Below are positions 42,737 through 51,971 of a stretch of DNA of 64,000 nucleotides, in pieces. Where the stretch lies: the NCBI RefSeq assembly GCF_030732845.1, contig NZ_JASHKA010000003.1, positions 395,454 through 459,453 of the forward strand, read 5' to 3'. Within the stretch, counting starts at the first letter, position 1, and each line of letters begins with the position of its first letter. The translations under genes were made by a program, and so were the position numbers. This DNA is from Roseibium sp. MMSF_3544 (GTDB taxonomy: Bacteria; Pseudomonadota; Alphaproteobacteria; Rhizobiales; Stappiaceae). Below the pieces are notes generated by a model. The model searched no databases. It was not told the DNA's origin and saw only the letters and a list, made by a program, of their open reading frames with translations.

Positions 42737-44299
42737 ATGGCCAAGTACCTGCGTCTACGCAGCGGCGTCGCGCCGCTTATTTTGTTCGTTACTCTTGCGC
42801 TTTCATTGCCTGCTTCGGCACAAACCACTTTTCTCAATGACAAGAAATCATTCGACATCGCATGGACGACGCTGACCAGTGAGATCGGCGACAGCGACCT
42901 TCTGTGGCTGAGGGTCGAACCTGACAGTTTCTCGGTGATTGCCGCCACGGGGCGGGACGGGGAAGAGTTCAAACTCTGGTCTGTGCGACGCAACAGCCGC
43001 GATCCAGGTTCTGTGGACGAACTGCACGGGCCGATGCATATGGCCGACGGTCCAAAGTTTGTTGTCTCGCCGGAGCGTTTCACCCAGGCGGAGCTGCAAA
43101 TTTCGAAGCTGTGGTCCATTTTGAGTGCCGCACCGGACAATCTGCCTACCAAAAAGCCGGGAAAAGTGACCGCAGCGGCGGCCTCACTCGGCCCGGTCCT
43201 CGGTCAGTCCCAATGGGGCGTGAAATGGAACATCTCGGTCAGAAGCGAGCGCGAACACGGCCAGGTTTACGCGCTCGCCGACGGCCGGTTCGACGGCGCG
43301 GACATCAGTCATACCGAGCGGGGCCGGTCGATGAATCTGCGGACCCAGTCAGACTGGCCGTTCGACGAAGCCGAAAACCGCTTTTCCGAGGTTATCGGTA
43401 CGGGTGAGCATGTCTTTGAAATCAAGGTACTGACCCATGGCGTCGAAATCGATGCCGTGTCACCAACCGACCCGGGAGCGATTCAGGACTATCGCTGGAA
43501 CGGCGGCAGCTTTCGGCGCGGGATCGGCGGCAGACCGGTTTCCATGTACACTCTGACGGGCCGCAGCCAGCCATTTTCCATCACGAAGAGCGGTCTCGCC
43601 CGCCTGCCACAGATCCTGGACGCTGCGCGCGCCGAGGCACCGGCCGGTTGGAGCCATATAGATCGCGTCGAGGCAACCAGACCGCCGCCAGCAGGCAAGG
43701 AATCCGGCGTCCTTTGGGAAATCAAGTTCCAGAATGCGTCCGGCGGGCGCGAAAATGTCGTGGTGCGCGTGCGCCCCGACGCCAGCATCTACTCAGTGGC
43801 GCTACCGGAAAGCCTTCGCACGTTTGACAGCTATCTGTCGATCAAGGGCATGTCGGAGGCATTCGTTCAATTTCAGGGCACGCTCGGCACGGATATTAAG
43901 TTCTTTGAAATGACGTTCCGTGAAGACCGTGCCAGCATTTTGCTGCCCGACCCCGAGGCCTCCGGCAACGTGGTGGAATACACACTTGGCAGCAGCGGTG
44001 TGTCGCGCGGCTTTTCGCGGCCGCGGATCATGGAAAACGACGCGGACCTGATCACATTCACGCAGGCGGCCGGGTTTCATCCCCAATTGATAACCGATGT
44101 TCCCGAGATGCTGCTCAAGGCCTTCAAGGTCGAGAATGCAGAAGTGTTCATGATCAAGCTTTGGAACGGCGCACCGTTTTACAAGGACCCGAACGGCGCT
44201 CTGTTTCTGCAAATGCGCGTTGGCGTTCCGCCACAGCACAACAACAGCGGACACGCGGTTTTTCGATATGACGGCGAATATGTCGACGGAGGGCGCTAG
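42737..44299 (+). CDS. Secreted or periplasmic protein of unknown function
   Basis: I do not recognise this 520-aa protein. It has a Sec signal peptide (about 1-28, ending ASA-Q). The remaining sequence seems to contain several similar beta-rich modules of roughly 110-120 residues, each with a strand like GVKWNISVRSE, GVLWEIKFQNA or VFMIKLWNGAPF followed by a turn. No cysteine-rich or catalytic motif stands out. It stands alone between the FadB-like gene and a convergent phosphotransferase gene; a REP-like repeat follows it. Confidence 0.75.
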   Translation: MAKYLRLRSGVAPLILFVTLALSLPASAQTTFLNDKKSFDIAWTTLTSEIGDSDLLWLRVEPDSFSVIAATGRDGEEFKLWSVRRNSRDPGSVDELHGPMHMADGPKFVVSPERFTQAELQISKLWSILSAAPDNLPTKKPGKVTAAAASLGPVLGQSQWGVKWNISVRSEREHGQVYALADGRFDGADISHTERGRSMNLRTQSDWPFDEAENRFSEVIGTGEHVFEIKVLTHGVEIDAVSPTDPGAIQDYRWNGGSFRRGIGGRPVSMYTLTGRSQPFSITKSGLARLPQILDAARAEAPAGWSHIDRVEATRPPPAGKESGVLWEIKFQNASGGRENVVVRVRPDASIYSVALPESLRTFDSYLSIKGMSEAFVQFQGTLGTDIKFFEMTFREDRASILLPDPEASGNVVEYTLGSSGVSRGFSRPRIMENDADLITFTQAAGFHPQLITDVPEMLLKAFKVENAEVFMIKLWNGAPFYKDPNGALFLQMRVGVPPQHNNSGHAVFRYDGEYVDGGR

Positions 44300-44324
44300 C
44301 GATTTGTATTGCCCTTCCCGGTCA

Positions 44325-44428
44325 TGCCATGGCTTGACCATGGCATCCATGCCGTTCCCTTTCCGTTTTTGCCGATGTTTTTCACTCGCTCGCGTAAGGG
44401 CATGGATTGCCAGATCAAGTCTGGCAAT
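44325..44428. repeat. REP/RPE-like double palindrome
   Basis: Two hairpins about 60 bp apart: TGCCATGG-CTTGA-CCATGGCA (44325-44345) and ATTGCCAGA-TCAAG-TCTGGCAAT (44406-44428). The surrounding phrases (GTCATGCC...GGCATCC and GGATTGCC...GGCAATGAC) are of the interspersed palindromic type common in Hyphomicrobiales genomes. It lies in the convergent gap between 44300 and 44521, which otherwise holds nothing recognisable. Confidence 0.7.
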
Positions 44429-44521
44429 GACCCCATCGGGACTTGTTGCAAATTCGCCGGTTTCCTGCCGCCTGGCCGCGATGAGTGTCGCGCACACGGT
44501 GGCACAAGATAACGTCATCCC

Positions 44522-45550
44522 TCAGTGGCAATTCGCCGCCTTCAGACCGCCTGCCGCATACTCAGGAACACTCGCCCCAAGCCGCAAGCCCAGTTCCGGG
44601 TTGGACGCGTTGCCGTCGAGGGCGCGTTTCTTGACGCCCTGCAGGATCGCGCCCATGCGGAAGAAGGCGAAGGCGAGGTAGAAGCCGAAGTCCGGAATTC
44701 CGGTGAGCCGAGCGCGTTCGCAATAGGCATCGATGAAAGCCTGATCCTCCGGAATGCCGAGCCGTGTCCGATCGACCCCGGCCAAGCCTCTTCCTTCGGT
44801 GCCTGGCGGGCGCTGCCACTGCATGATCAAAGCGGCCAAATCGGCGAAGGGATGGCCGATCGTGGAAAGCTCCCAGTCGAGCACAGCGACGCAAGCGGGC
44901 CCGTTTTCGGCGAAAAGCAGATTATCGATGCGATAGTCGCCGTGTACCAGCGTTCTCCTGCCGTCATCGTTGGGGACATTTTCGTCCAGCCACGCGATCA
45001 GCGCGTCCATGTCGGCAATGGTTTCCGTTTCACTCGCTCGATACTGGCGCGTCCAGCGGTCGATCTGGCGGCGATAGTAATTGCCGTCCGGACCGAAATC
45101 CGAGAGCCCGCTCACCTCAAGGTCCACCCCGTGAATGGCAGCCAGAACTCTGTTCATCTGATCGTAGATACCAGCGCGCGTCTCGGTGTTTAAGTCCGGC
45201 AGCCTCGGGTCGTCGAAATTCCGCCCCTTCACCAGTTCCATGACATAGAACGCGGATCCGATCACGGTATCGTCCTCGCAAAGAACATGCATTTTCGCGA
45301 CAGGAACATCTGATCCGGCGAGTGCTTTCTGGACCCTGAACTCGCGCTCGACCGCGTGCGCCGACTTCAGAAGAACACCCGGCGGTTTTCGGCGCAGGAC
45401 ATAGTCGCCTGATGCCGACATCAACTGGAAAGTCGGATTGGACTGACCACGATTGAATTTTTCAACGCGCGCTGGTCCCTTGAATTCGGCAAGGTTCTGT
45501 TCCAGCCAACTGGTAAGACGCTCCAGATCGAGATCAGTGGTGCCGGTCAT
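44522..45550 (-). CDS. APH-like phosphotransferase, ACAD10/11-associated
   Basis: The 342-aa protein has the aminoglycoside-phosphotransferase fold: HGDYRIDNLLF (about 199-209) as catalytic loop and VLDWELSTIGHPFADLA as metal loop (about 220-236). Members encoded beside acyl-CoA dehydrogenases are thought to phosphorylate hydroxylated acyl substrates, as in ACAD10/ACAD11-type oxidation of 4-hydroxy acids, rather than antibiotics. It is the last gene of the acyl-CoA operon, separated from the dehydrogenase gene by 120 bp containing a palindromic repeat. Confidence 0.9.
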   Translation of the reverse strand: MTGTTDLDLERLTSWLEQNLAEFKGPARVEKFNRGQSNPTFQLMSASGDYVLRRKPPGVLLKSAHAVEREFRVQKALAGSDVPVAKMHVLCEDDTVIGSAFYVMELVKGRNFDDPRLPDLNTETRAGIYDQMNRVLAAIHGVDLEVSGLSDFGPDGNYYRRQIDRWTRQYRASETETIADMDALIAWLDENVPNDDGRRTLVHGDYRIDNLLFAENGPACVAVLDWELSTIGHPFADLAALIMQWQRPPGTEGRGLAGVDRTRLGIPEDQAFIDAYCERARLTGIPDFGFYLAFAFFRMGAILQGVKKRALDGNASNPELGLRLGASVPEYAAGGLKAANCH

Positions 45551-45571
45551 TTGTTCACATCACCCGACCAA

Positions 45572-45624
45572 CAACCTCATCCTGAGGAGCTTGCCGAAGG
45601 CGAGCGTCTCGAAGGATGAGGTTG
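45572..45624. repeat. Interspersed 12-bp inverted repeat element
   Basis: CAACCTCATCCT (45572-45583) and AGGATGAGGTTG (45613-45624) are perfect 12-bp arms. The inner text (GAGGAGC...GCGTCTCGA) is that of the short palindromic repeat common in alphaproteobacterial intergenic gaps. It could fold in RNA between the dehydrogenase and phosphotransferase genes and stabilise or attenuate the message. Confidence 0.75.
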
Positions 45625-45670
45625 GGGTTGAATGGGCTTCCTTTGATCGCGCATTTCGAACCGGCCATCA

Positions 45671-46906
45671 TCAGACCTTGTCATTCGTGTATTTGCGCAG
45701 CTCCGTGCGCGCGACCTGGCGACGGTGGACCGCGTCCGGGCCATCGGCGAAGCGCAGCGTTCTCAGGTGGGTCCACATGGCCGCGAGCGGGAAATCCTGG
45801 CTGATGCCTGCAGCGCCGTGGACCTGCATGGCCTCGTCGACGACCTTCAGCGCTGTCAGCGGTGCAACCACCTTGATCTTGCTGATCCAGGGCTGGGCTG
45901 CGCGCGTTCCCTGCGTATCCATCATCCAGGCGGCCTTGAGGCACAAAAGACGTGCCATTTCGATTTCCATACGCGCGTCGGCAATGATGTCGTAGTTGGC
46001 ACCAAGATCCGTCAGTTTCCTGCCAAAGGCTTCCCGGGACATTGCGCGCCGGCACAAAAGCTCAAGCGCCATTTCCGCCTGTCCGATCGCCCGCATGCAA
46101 TGGTGAATGCGGCCAGGACCCAGACGGCCCTGCGCCACTTCAAAGCCGCGCCCTTCCCCCAGTACAAGATCTTTTGCCGGCACCCGGACATCCGTGAAGC
46201 GGATATGCATGTGCCCGTGCGGGGCATCGTCCGCACCGAACACCTGCATCGGACGGAGAACCTCGATGCCGGGCGCATCGCTTGGTACCAGGAACATGGA
46301 ATGGCGGCTGTGCTTGTGCGCAGCCGGGTCCGTCGCGGCCATGACAATATAGAGCCTGCAGCGCGGATCACCGGCACCGGTCGCCCACCACTTCTCGCCA
46401 TTGAGGACCCAGTCGTCGCCCTCCTTGACGGCACTCAGCGAAATGTTGGTCGCATCCGAGGAAGCGACCTCCGGTTCGCTCATCAGGTAGGCGGAACGAA
46501 TGTCACCCTCCAGAAGCGGTTTCAGCCATCGGTCCTTGTGCGTTTCCGTTCCGTAGCGCTCCAGAACCTCCATGTTGCCGGTATCCGGCGCATTACAGTT
46601 GAAAACCTCCGCCGCGATCCCGACCTTGCCCATTTCTTCGGCGAGATAGGCATATTCCACCGTGGTCAATCCGAAGCCCTTCTCGCTGTCCGTCAGCCAG
46701 AAGTTCCAGAGCCCGCGCTCCTTCGCCCTGGTCTTAAGGCTCTCCAGGATTTCGAGTTGACGCTGCGTGTGCTGAAACCGGTCGCCGCTCGGATGCTGTC
46801 CAACCTCGTGATGGAACTCAAGATCGAGCGGTGCGATCTCGTCCTCGACCATCTGCCGGACCTGTTCGATCAGCGGCCGGACCTTGTCGGTAATGCCCAG
46901 ATCCAT
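45671..46906 (-). CDS. Acyl-CoA dehydrogenase family protein
   Basis: The 411-aa flavoprotein has the three-part fold. It has an N-terminal helical domain, the FAD-binding middle with AYLMSEPEVASSDATNI (about 138-154) and WVLNGEKWWATGAG (about 170-183), and a C-terminal helical domain ending in MQVHGAAGISQDFPLA. It introduces the alpha-beta double bond in an acyl-CoA. It resembles the ACAD10/11-type group that occurs next to APH-like proteins, which is the case here. It is 9 bp downstream of the nitronate monooxygenase-like gene. Confidence 0.92.
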   Translation of the reverse strand: MDLGITDKVRPLIEQVRQMVEDEIAPLDLEFHHEVGQHPSGDRFQHTQRQLEILESLKTRAKERGLWNFWLTDSEKGFGLTTVEYAYLAEEMGKVGIAAEVFNCNAPDTGNMEVLERYGTETHKDRWLKPLLEGDIRSAYLMSEPEVASSDATNISLSAVKEGDDWVLNGEKWWATGAGDPRCRLYIVMAATDPAAHKHSRHSMFLVPSDAPGIEVLRPMQVFGADDAPHGHMHIRFTDVRVPAKDLVLGEGRGFEVAQGRLGPGRIHHCMRAIGQAEMALELLCRRAMSREAFGRKLTDLGANYDIIADARMEIEMARLLCLKAAWMMDTQGTRAAQPWISKIKVVAPLTALKVVDEAMQVHGAAGISQDFPLAAMWTHLRTLRFADGPDAVHRRQVARTELRKYTNDKV

Positions 46907-46915
46907 GATGTCTCC

Positions 46916-47899
46916 CTAAATCATCTCTCGTGTGCGCGCGCATGCTTCCTGATATTCCCGTTCCAGACGGTCGACCACGGCAGACGCCGGGCCGACGGAC
47001 TTGATCGACCCGATGCCCTGTCCGGCCCCCCAGATGTCGCGCCAGGCCTTTGGAACCGGGCTGTCATCCGGCATGACGCTTACGTCCCACTCCGGCGGCA
47101 AGTGGTCCGGATCGAGCCCAACACGGGCGATGGAACTCTTCAGGTAATTGGCGGGATGTCCCGTAAAGAGCGACGACGTCAAAACATCTTCCGCACTGCC
47201 CGCGACCATCATGTCCTTGTAGACCCGGTCTGCATTCGCTTCGTCCGTTGCGACAAAGGGCGAGCCGACATAGCCGAAATCGGCTCCCAGAATACGTGCC
47301 GCTAGGAGCGCTTCACCTGTCGAGACGGCTCCCGCCAGCATCAGGGGACCATCAAACCACTCGCGGATTTCCCTCACCAGTGCAAAAGGCGATTGCGGTC
47401 CGCCATGACCACCGGCTCCGGCGGCAACGGCAATCAGACCGTCAGCGCCTTTCTGAACGGCTTTCTTCGCATAGGTGTTGTTGATGACGTCGTGAAGCGC
47501 GATGCCGCCGCAGGAATGCGCCGCTTCGTTTACCTCGACCCGCGCACCCATGGAGGTGATCCAGATCGGGACCTTCCAGCGGGCGCAGATTTCAATGTCC
47601 CGCTCCAGCTTTTCGTTGGACCGGTGGACAATCTGATTGACAGCGAATGGCGCGGCGGGCCGGTCCGGGTTTGCCTGGTTGTGACGGTCGAGCTCCTCCG
47701 TGATTTGCCGGAGCCAGACCTCCAGCATGACCGGGCCGTCCGGCTCGTCTCTCGCGTTGAGCGCCGGAAAGCTGCCGATTATCCCGGCCTTGCACTGGGC
47801 GATGACCAATTCGGGGCAGGAAACAATGAACAAGGGCGCCGCCACCGCTGGCAGCCGCAGGTTTTGCAACACAGGTGGAAGCGTTCGCGCTTTCAACAT
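46916..47899 (-). CDS. Nitronate monooxygenase family FMN protein
   Basis: The 327-aa TIM-barrel protein has LPAVAAPLFIVSCPELVIAQ at the N-terminus and the AAGAGGHGG motif (about 162-170) whose His is the catalytic base in nitronate monooxygenases, then GADFGYVGSPFVAT for FMN phosphate. Family members oxidise nitronates or serve as enoyl reductases; within an acyl-CoA operon a flavin-dependent reductase role is equally plausible. It overlaps the MaoC gene by 7 bases. Confidence 0.88.
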   Translation of the reverse strand: MLKARTLPPVLQNLRLPAVAAPLFIVSCPELVIAQCKAGIIGSFPALNARDEPDGPVMLEVWLRQITEELDRHNQANPDRPAAPFAVNQIVHRSNEKLERDIEICARWKVPIWITSMGARVEVNEAAHSCGGIALHDVINNTYAKKAVQKGADGLIAVAAGAGGHGGPQSPFALVREIREWFDGPLMLAGAVSTGEALLAARILGADFGYVGSPFVATDEANADRVYKDMMVAGSAEDVLTSSLFTGHPANYLKSSIARVGLDPDHLPPEWDVSVMPDDSPVPKAWRDIWGAGQGIGSIKSVGPASAVVDRLEREYQEACARTREMI

Positions 47900-48396
47900 G
47901 CGCTCTGCTCCTTGCCCGTTTGCACAAGATAGAAGCGGTTGAGCCAGTCCGCTTTAAGCGCGGGACGTTCTTCGCCCTCAATCTCCACGCTCGCGGCCCA
48001 TGCTATGTCGATCTCGCCTGGTCTGGCTTGGGAAACGCGGCTGAGCACGAACCGGCCCCGGACCCTGCTCCCTGCTTTGACTGGCGAGAGAAACCTGACC
48101 CGGTCAAAGCCGTAGTTGATCCCCATCTGCGCGCCTTCAATTGTCGGCTGCGCCTCCTGCCCCATCACCGACAGGAGCGACAATGTCAGAAATCCGTGCG
48201 CGATAGTCCCGCCAAAGGGTGTCTTTTGAGCGCGCACCGGATCGACATGTATAAACTGATGATCCTGCGTGACCTCGGCGAAGGCATCGATCCTCGCCTG
48301 ATCGATCAGGTACCAGGACGACACACCGAGTTCCTTTCCGGTCCGGGCAGCCAAAGCATCAACCGAGTAAGACCGCAATTCCGGGGCGGGATTCAC
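47893..48396 (-). CDS. MaoC-like (R)-specific enoyl-CoA hydratase
   Basis: The 167-aa hot-dog protein carries the hydratase-2 motif DHQFIHVDPVRAQKTPFGGT (about residues 45-64) with catalytic Asp/His and the following IAHGFLTLSLL. It hydrates trans-2-enoyl-CoA to the (R)-3-hydroxy form. The start is a GTG at 48396, overlapping the SDR stop by 4 bases. The adjacent SDR could oxidise the hydroxyacyl product. Confidence 0.9.
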   Translation of the reverse strand: MNPAPELRSYSVDALAARTGKELGVSSWYLIDQARIDAFAEVTQDHQFIHVDPVRAQKTPFGGTIAHGFLTLSLLSVMGQEAQPTIEGAQMGINYGFDRVRFLSPVKAGSRVRGRFVLSRVSQARPGEIDIAWAASVEIEGEERPALKADWLNRFYLVQTGKEQSAC

Positions 48397-49214
48397 GCAT
48401 ATGCCTCCTGAAAGAGGTCGGGACCGGTTTCAACATTTATTCCGCCGCTGATGGGGAGAATGGCACCTGTGACATAGGCGCCGCCGGGACCGCAAAGATA
48501 TTGGACCGCCGCCGCGATATCCTCCGGTCGCCCAACCCTGCCGAGCGGTACCTGGGCCCCAACCCGGCTCCTGACTTCCTCGTCGGCAGTTGCAAAAGCG
48601 GTCATCTTGGAAATGAACGGTCCGGGCGCAAGCGCATTGACAGTGATCCGTTTCCCAGCCAGTTCCTTTGCCAGGATTTTCGTCAGGTGATGCACAGCTG
48701 CCTTGGAAGCTGCATAGCTGTAGGCGCGATCACCATGCGGGATCTCTCCCATGACCGAACCGACATTCACAACGCGCGCCGGGTCACTGTCGCTGGCAGC
48801 CCTTTCCAGGAGCGGGAAAAGCTGCTGGGTCAGTTGAAACAGTCCTGTCACGTTGAGCCGCATCACCTTGTCCCAGGCGAAATAAGGAAACTCTCCAAGC
48901 GGTGTCCCCCAGCTTGTGCCGGCATTGTTCATCAGGATGTCGAGACGGTCCGTCCGCTCCCCGACATCCGCAGCCAGCTTTTCAATCCCTTCCTCGGTCG
49001 CAACGTCTCCGCCGAACCCCTCGGCACGGCCAGAGTAACCGGCGTCGTCCAATTCGTCCGCCGCCGCCCTGCAGGCGTCTTCCTTGCGGCTTGCGATGAA
49101 AACAGTGGCACCGGCCGCAACCAGACCCTCCGCAGCCATCCGGCCGACACCCGTTGCACCGCCCGTGACAAGCGCGGTCTTGCCTGAAAGCGAAAAGAGT
49201 ACATCCGGGGTCAT
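48393..49214 (-). CDS. Short-chain dehydrogenase/reductase
   Basis: The 273-aa protein has the SDR cofactor motif TGGATGVGR (about 17-25), NNAG, a catalytic Ser in NVGSVMGE, and YSYAASKAA with YxxxK. The C-terminus VTGAILPISGG is classical. In this operon it probably acts on 3-hydroxyacyl-CoA. The ATG at 49214 overlaps the acyl-CoA synthetase stop by 4 bases; an in-frame start at 49319 would lie inside that gene and adds unrelated residues. Confidence 0.92.
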   Translation of the reverse strand: MTPDVLFSLSGKTALVTGGATGVGRMAAEGLVAAGATVFIASRKEDACRAAADELDDAGYSGRAEGFGGDVATEEGIEKLAADVGERTDRLDILMNNAGTSWGTPLGEFPYFAWDKVMRLNVTGLFQLTQQLFPLLERAASDSDPARVVNVGSVMGEIPHGDRAYSYAASKAAVHHLTKILAKELAGKRITVNALAPGPFISKMTAFATADEEVRSRVGAQVPLGRVGRPEDIAAAVQYLCGPGGAYVTGAILPISGGINVETGPDLFQEAYA

Positions 49215-50833
49215 AGGCCACCTTCGGAGCGCATTTTCCTGAGTGTCAGTTTCGACACCTTGCCGGTGGCCGTCAGCGGAAGCTGGTCCACGAAAACCAC
49301 CTCGTCTGGCACCTGCCACTTGGCAACCTTCTGCGCGATCAGCTCAAGAAGCTCTTCCCTCTGAGGCTGCGCATCTTCTTTCGGCACGACGATCAGCAGC
49401 GGGCGTTCGTCCCATTTGGCGTCGGGCACGGCGATCACCGCGCAATTGACCACACCGGGGTGGGACATGACCGTGTTTTCCAGATCGAGCGAACTTATCC
49501 ATTCCCCACCCGACTTGATTAGGTCTTTCGACCGGTCAGTGATGAGCAGGAAGCCATGTTCATCGATCGTTGCAATGTCGCCGGTGCAGAACCAGCCTTC
49601 GTCGTCGAAGACCGGTTTCGACGCCTCCGGATCTTCGAAATAGCCAGACGTGATCGTGTTTCCGCGCACGTAAAGATGCCCCGGGGACTTGCCGTCATGC
49701 GGTAACCGTTTCCCCGCATCGTCAACGATCTTCAGATCAACGCCGAACACGCCGCGGCCCTGGGACTGTTTGCGGTCTATGCGCTTTTCAAGCGGCAGAT
49801 CCGCCATGTCCGGCGGCAGGTTGCACTGCGATCCGAGCGGGCTCATCTCCGTCATGCCCCAGGCGTGGCAGACGTTGACCCCCTTGGTTTCGAACGCCTC
49901 GATCAGCGCGCGCGGGGCAGCGGAGCCGCCGATAACGACATCGCCGAAGCCGCCAGGCAAGTTGCCGCGCTGATTGATCTCGTTCATCAGGCCAAGCCAG
50001 ACCGTGGGAACGCCCCAGGCCGAATAGACCTTTTCGCGGTCCATCAGGTCGAACAGGCTTTTGCCGTCCAGCGCCCCACCCGGAAATATAAGGCTCGCTC
50101 CGGAAAGCGGCGCTGCGTATGGCAAGCCCCAGGCATTGACGTGAAACAGCGGCACGACAGGCAGGATCCGGCTTCCTTCCTGCAGGACCTTCGGAATGGT
50201 GACGCACAAAGTGAAGGCGTGCAGAACCGTTGAGCGGTGCGAGAACAGCGTGCCTTTTGGGTTGCCCGTGGTGCCGGACGTATAACAAAGACCCGCCGCC
50301 TCGTTCTCATCGAAGTCGGGCCAGTCGATTTCCTCAGGCTGGCCCTCCAGGATGTCTTCGTAACAATGGACACCCTCCAAAGAGGTCTCCGGCATGTGCG
50401 CGCGGTCCGTCATGACCGCAACGCGCAGCTCGTCGGGCAGATGCGGGCGCAGTTTTTCTAGGATCGGCAAAAAGGTGGTGTCGCAGAAGATGATGCGATC
50501 ACTGGCGTGATTGACGATATAGATCATCTGCTCGGCAGAAAGCCGCGGGTTGATCGTGTGACAGACCGCGCCGATGCCCGATATCGCATAATAGAGCTCG
50601 AAATGCCGGTAACCGTTCCAGGCAAGTGTCGCAATCCGGTCTCCCGGATTGACACCAAGCGCCCTTAACCCGTGGGCCAGCTGTGCCACGCGGCGGGCTG
50701 TCTCGCGATAGGTCGCTCTGTGGATATCGCCCTCCGTGCGCACGGAGACGAGCTCGCCAAGCGGATAGTTTTCCGCCGCAAAAGTGATGATGTCCGCAAT
50801 TTTCAGCGGACGGTGCATCATCAATCCCTTCAT
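49211..50833 (-). CDS. Acyl-CoA synthetase (AMP-forming)
   Basis: The 540-aa ligase has the AMP-binding P-loop YTSGTTGNPKGTLFSH (about 180-195), the GMTEMSPLG region, and the C-terminal GWFCTGDIATIDEHGFLLI and DRSKDLIKSGGEWIS motifs, including the hinge. The penultimate region TATGKVSKLTL has the catalytic Lys. It activates a medium- or long-chain or related carboxylic acid and feeds the downstream enzymes. GGGAGG precedes the ATG at 50833; the longer frame upstream to 50947 lacks support. It leads the six-gene minus-strand operon. Confidence 0.93.
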   Translation of the reverse strand: MKGLMMHRPLKIADIITFAAENYPLGELVSVRTEGDIHRATYRETARRVAQLAHGLRALGVNPGDRIATLAWNGYRHFELYYAISGIGAVCHTINPRLSAEQMIYIVNHASDRIIFCDTTFLPILEKLRPHLPDELRVAVMTDRAHMPETSLEGVHCYEDILEGQPEEIDWPDFDENEAAGLCYTSGTTGNPKGTLFSHRSTVLHAFTLCVTIPKVLQEGSRILPVVPLFHVNAWGLPYAAPLSGASLIFPGGALDGKSLFDLMDREKVYSAWGVPTVWLGLMNEINQRGNLPGGFGDVVIGGSAAPRALIEAFETKGVNVCHAWGMTEMSPLGSQCNLPPDMADLPLEKRIDRKQSQGRGVFGVDLKIVDDAGKRLPHDGKSPGHLYVRGNTITSGYFEDPEASKPVFDDEGWFCTGDIATIDEHGFLLITDRSKDLIKSGGEWISSLDLENTVMSHPGVVNCAVIAVPDAKWDERPLLIVVPKEDAQPQREELLELIAQKVAKWQVPDEVVFVDQLPLTATGKVSKLTLRKMRSEGGL

Positions 50834-51023
50834 TGTGTCCTCCCAAACACCGTTGCCTGTTTGCAATCGTTCAAAGGGTGAGCGTGAACCGTAGCGCGCG
50901 CACCGCACCGTGGGAAGGCTGCACAACGCGAATTCCTTTGACAGCACGCCCGACTTGCGCCAAACCCCTGCCCGGACCGCAGTGCGGCCAGCGTCAGTCT
51001 ACCGGAAGGACAGAACCCGCCAC

Positions 51024-51971
51024 ATGACCCAGAAACTGGTCATTGCCGTTTGTACAGCGCAGCGCCCGAACATGCTGAAAACGTGTCTGGCGAGCCTCGA
51101 CAAGCTGATCCGGCCGAACGGGACAAACCTGACCGTTGTTGTTGTTGAAAACGACCCGGAACCCTTTTTCACCGGCGAGGAGGCCGGGAAGGTCAAGGGG
51201 GCGTTGTCTCTTCCGGTCTTCTTCTACCATGAGCGGCGTAAGGGCATTCCGTTTGCGCGCAACCGGGCACTTGAAGCTGCCCTTGAGCACGCACCGGATT
51301 GGGTTGCACTGATCGACGACGACGAACGCGCCGAACCCGACTGGATTGAAAAGCTGTTGGCTGCCTGTGGCCAATTCAACGCCGAAGTCGCCAACGGGCC
51401 CGTGCGCAGGATCTACGAAAAACCGGCACCGCACTGGTGGAAATCACAGCTGTTGAAGCCACGCCCCACCGGTACCGAAATCACCGAAGCCCCGACCAAC
51501 AATGTTCTGATCAGCGCCCGGATCATCCACAAGGACGGTTTGGGCCTGCGCTTCGACGAGCGCCTGACCTTCGGCAGCGAGGACATCGACTTCTTCCGCC
51601 GGACACATGCGGCGGGTGCAAAGATGATCTGGGTGGATGACGCCTTCGTGGAAGAAGACATCCCAGCCTCGCGGGTGACCACGAAACGTCTGCTCAGCCG
51701 GATGCACATGGCGGCAACCTCCGGCGCTTTCAACATCGTGTTGCGCGAAGGCAGGGGCAAGGCTGCCCTGCATTTCATCCCCAAAAGCGCGCGGCGCATG
51801 ACGTTCGGGGGATTGGCAACCGTCATTGGTTTCTGCTTGAAACCCTTTGCCCGCGAACGCGGCGAAAAACTCTATTATTACGGTCTTATCCGCCTGATGA
51901 AGGGTTCGGGAAACCTGCGCGGCCTGCTTGGTCAGGCCCACAACTACTATGACGTGATCGATGGCAACTGA
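51024..51971 (+). CDS. Family 2 glycosyltransferase
   Basis: The 315-aa protein has a GT-A fold start LVIAVCTAQRPNMLKTCLASL, the nucleotide-sugar DxD in LIDDDERAEPDW (about 94-105) and the acceptor-side GSEDIDFFRR (about 189-198). There is no membrane span. It transfers a sugar in cell-surface glycan assembly. AAGGA lies upstream of the ATG at 51024. It overlaps the next gene by 11 bases and so forms a pair with the GT4 enzyme. Confidence 0.9.
   Translation: MTQKLVIAVCTAQRPNMLKTCLASLDKLIRPNGTNLTVVVVENDPEPFFTGEEAGKVKGALSLPVFFYHERRKGIPFARNRALEAALEHAPDWVALIDDDERAEPDWIEKLLAACGQFNAEVANGPVRRIYEKPAPHWWKSQLLKPRPTGTEITEAPTNNVLISARIIHKDGLGLRFDERLTFGSEDIDFFRRTHAAGAKMIWVDDAFVEEDIPASRVTTKRLLSRMHMAATSGAFNIVLREGRGKAALHFIPKSARRMTFGGLATVIGFCLKPFARERGEKLYYYGLIRLMKGSGNLRGLLGQAHNYYDVIDGN

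Noticed and set aside
44522..45550. Aminoglycoside resistance gene
   Set aside because: The APH-like fold is present, but its position with an acyl-CoA dehydrogenase and the HGDYRIDN form match the ACAD10/11-associated group, not resistance enzymes.
45725..47305. 526-codon plus-strand frame antisense to the acyl-CoA dehydrogenase and nitronate monooxygenase-like genes
   Set aside because: It spans two well-supported minus-strand genes and reads as Arg/Asp-rich shadow sequence without motifs or ribosome site.
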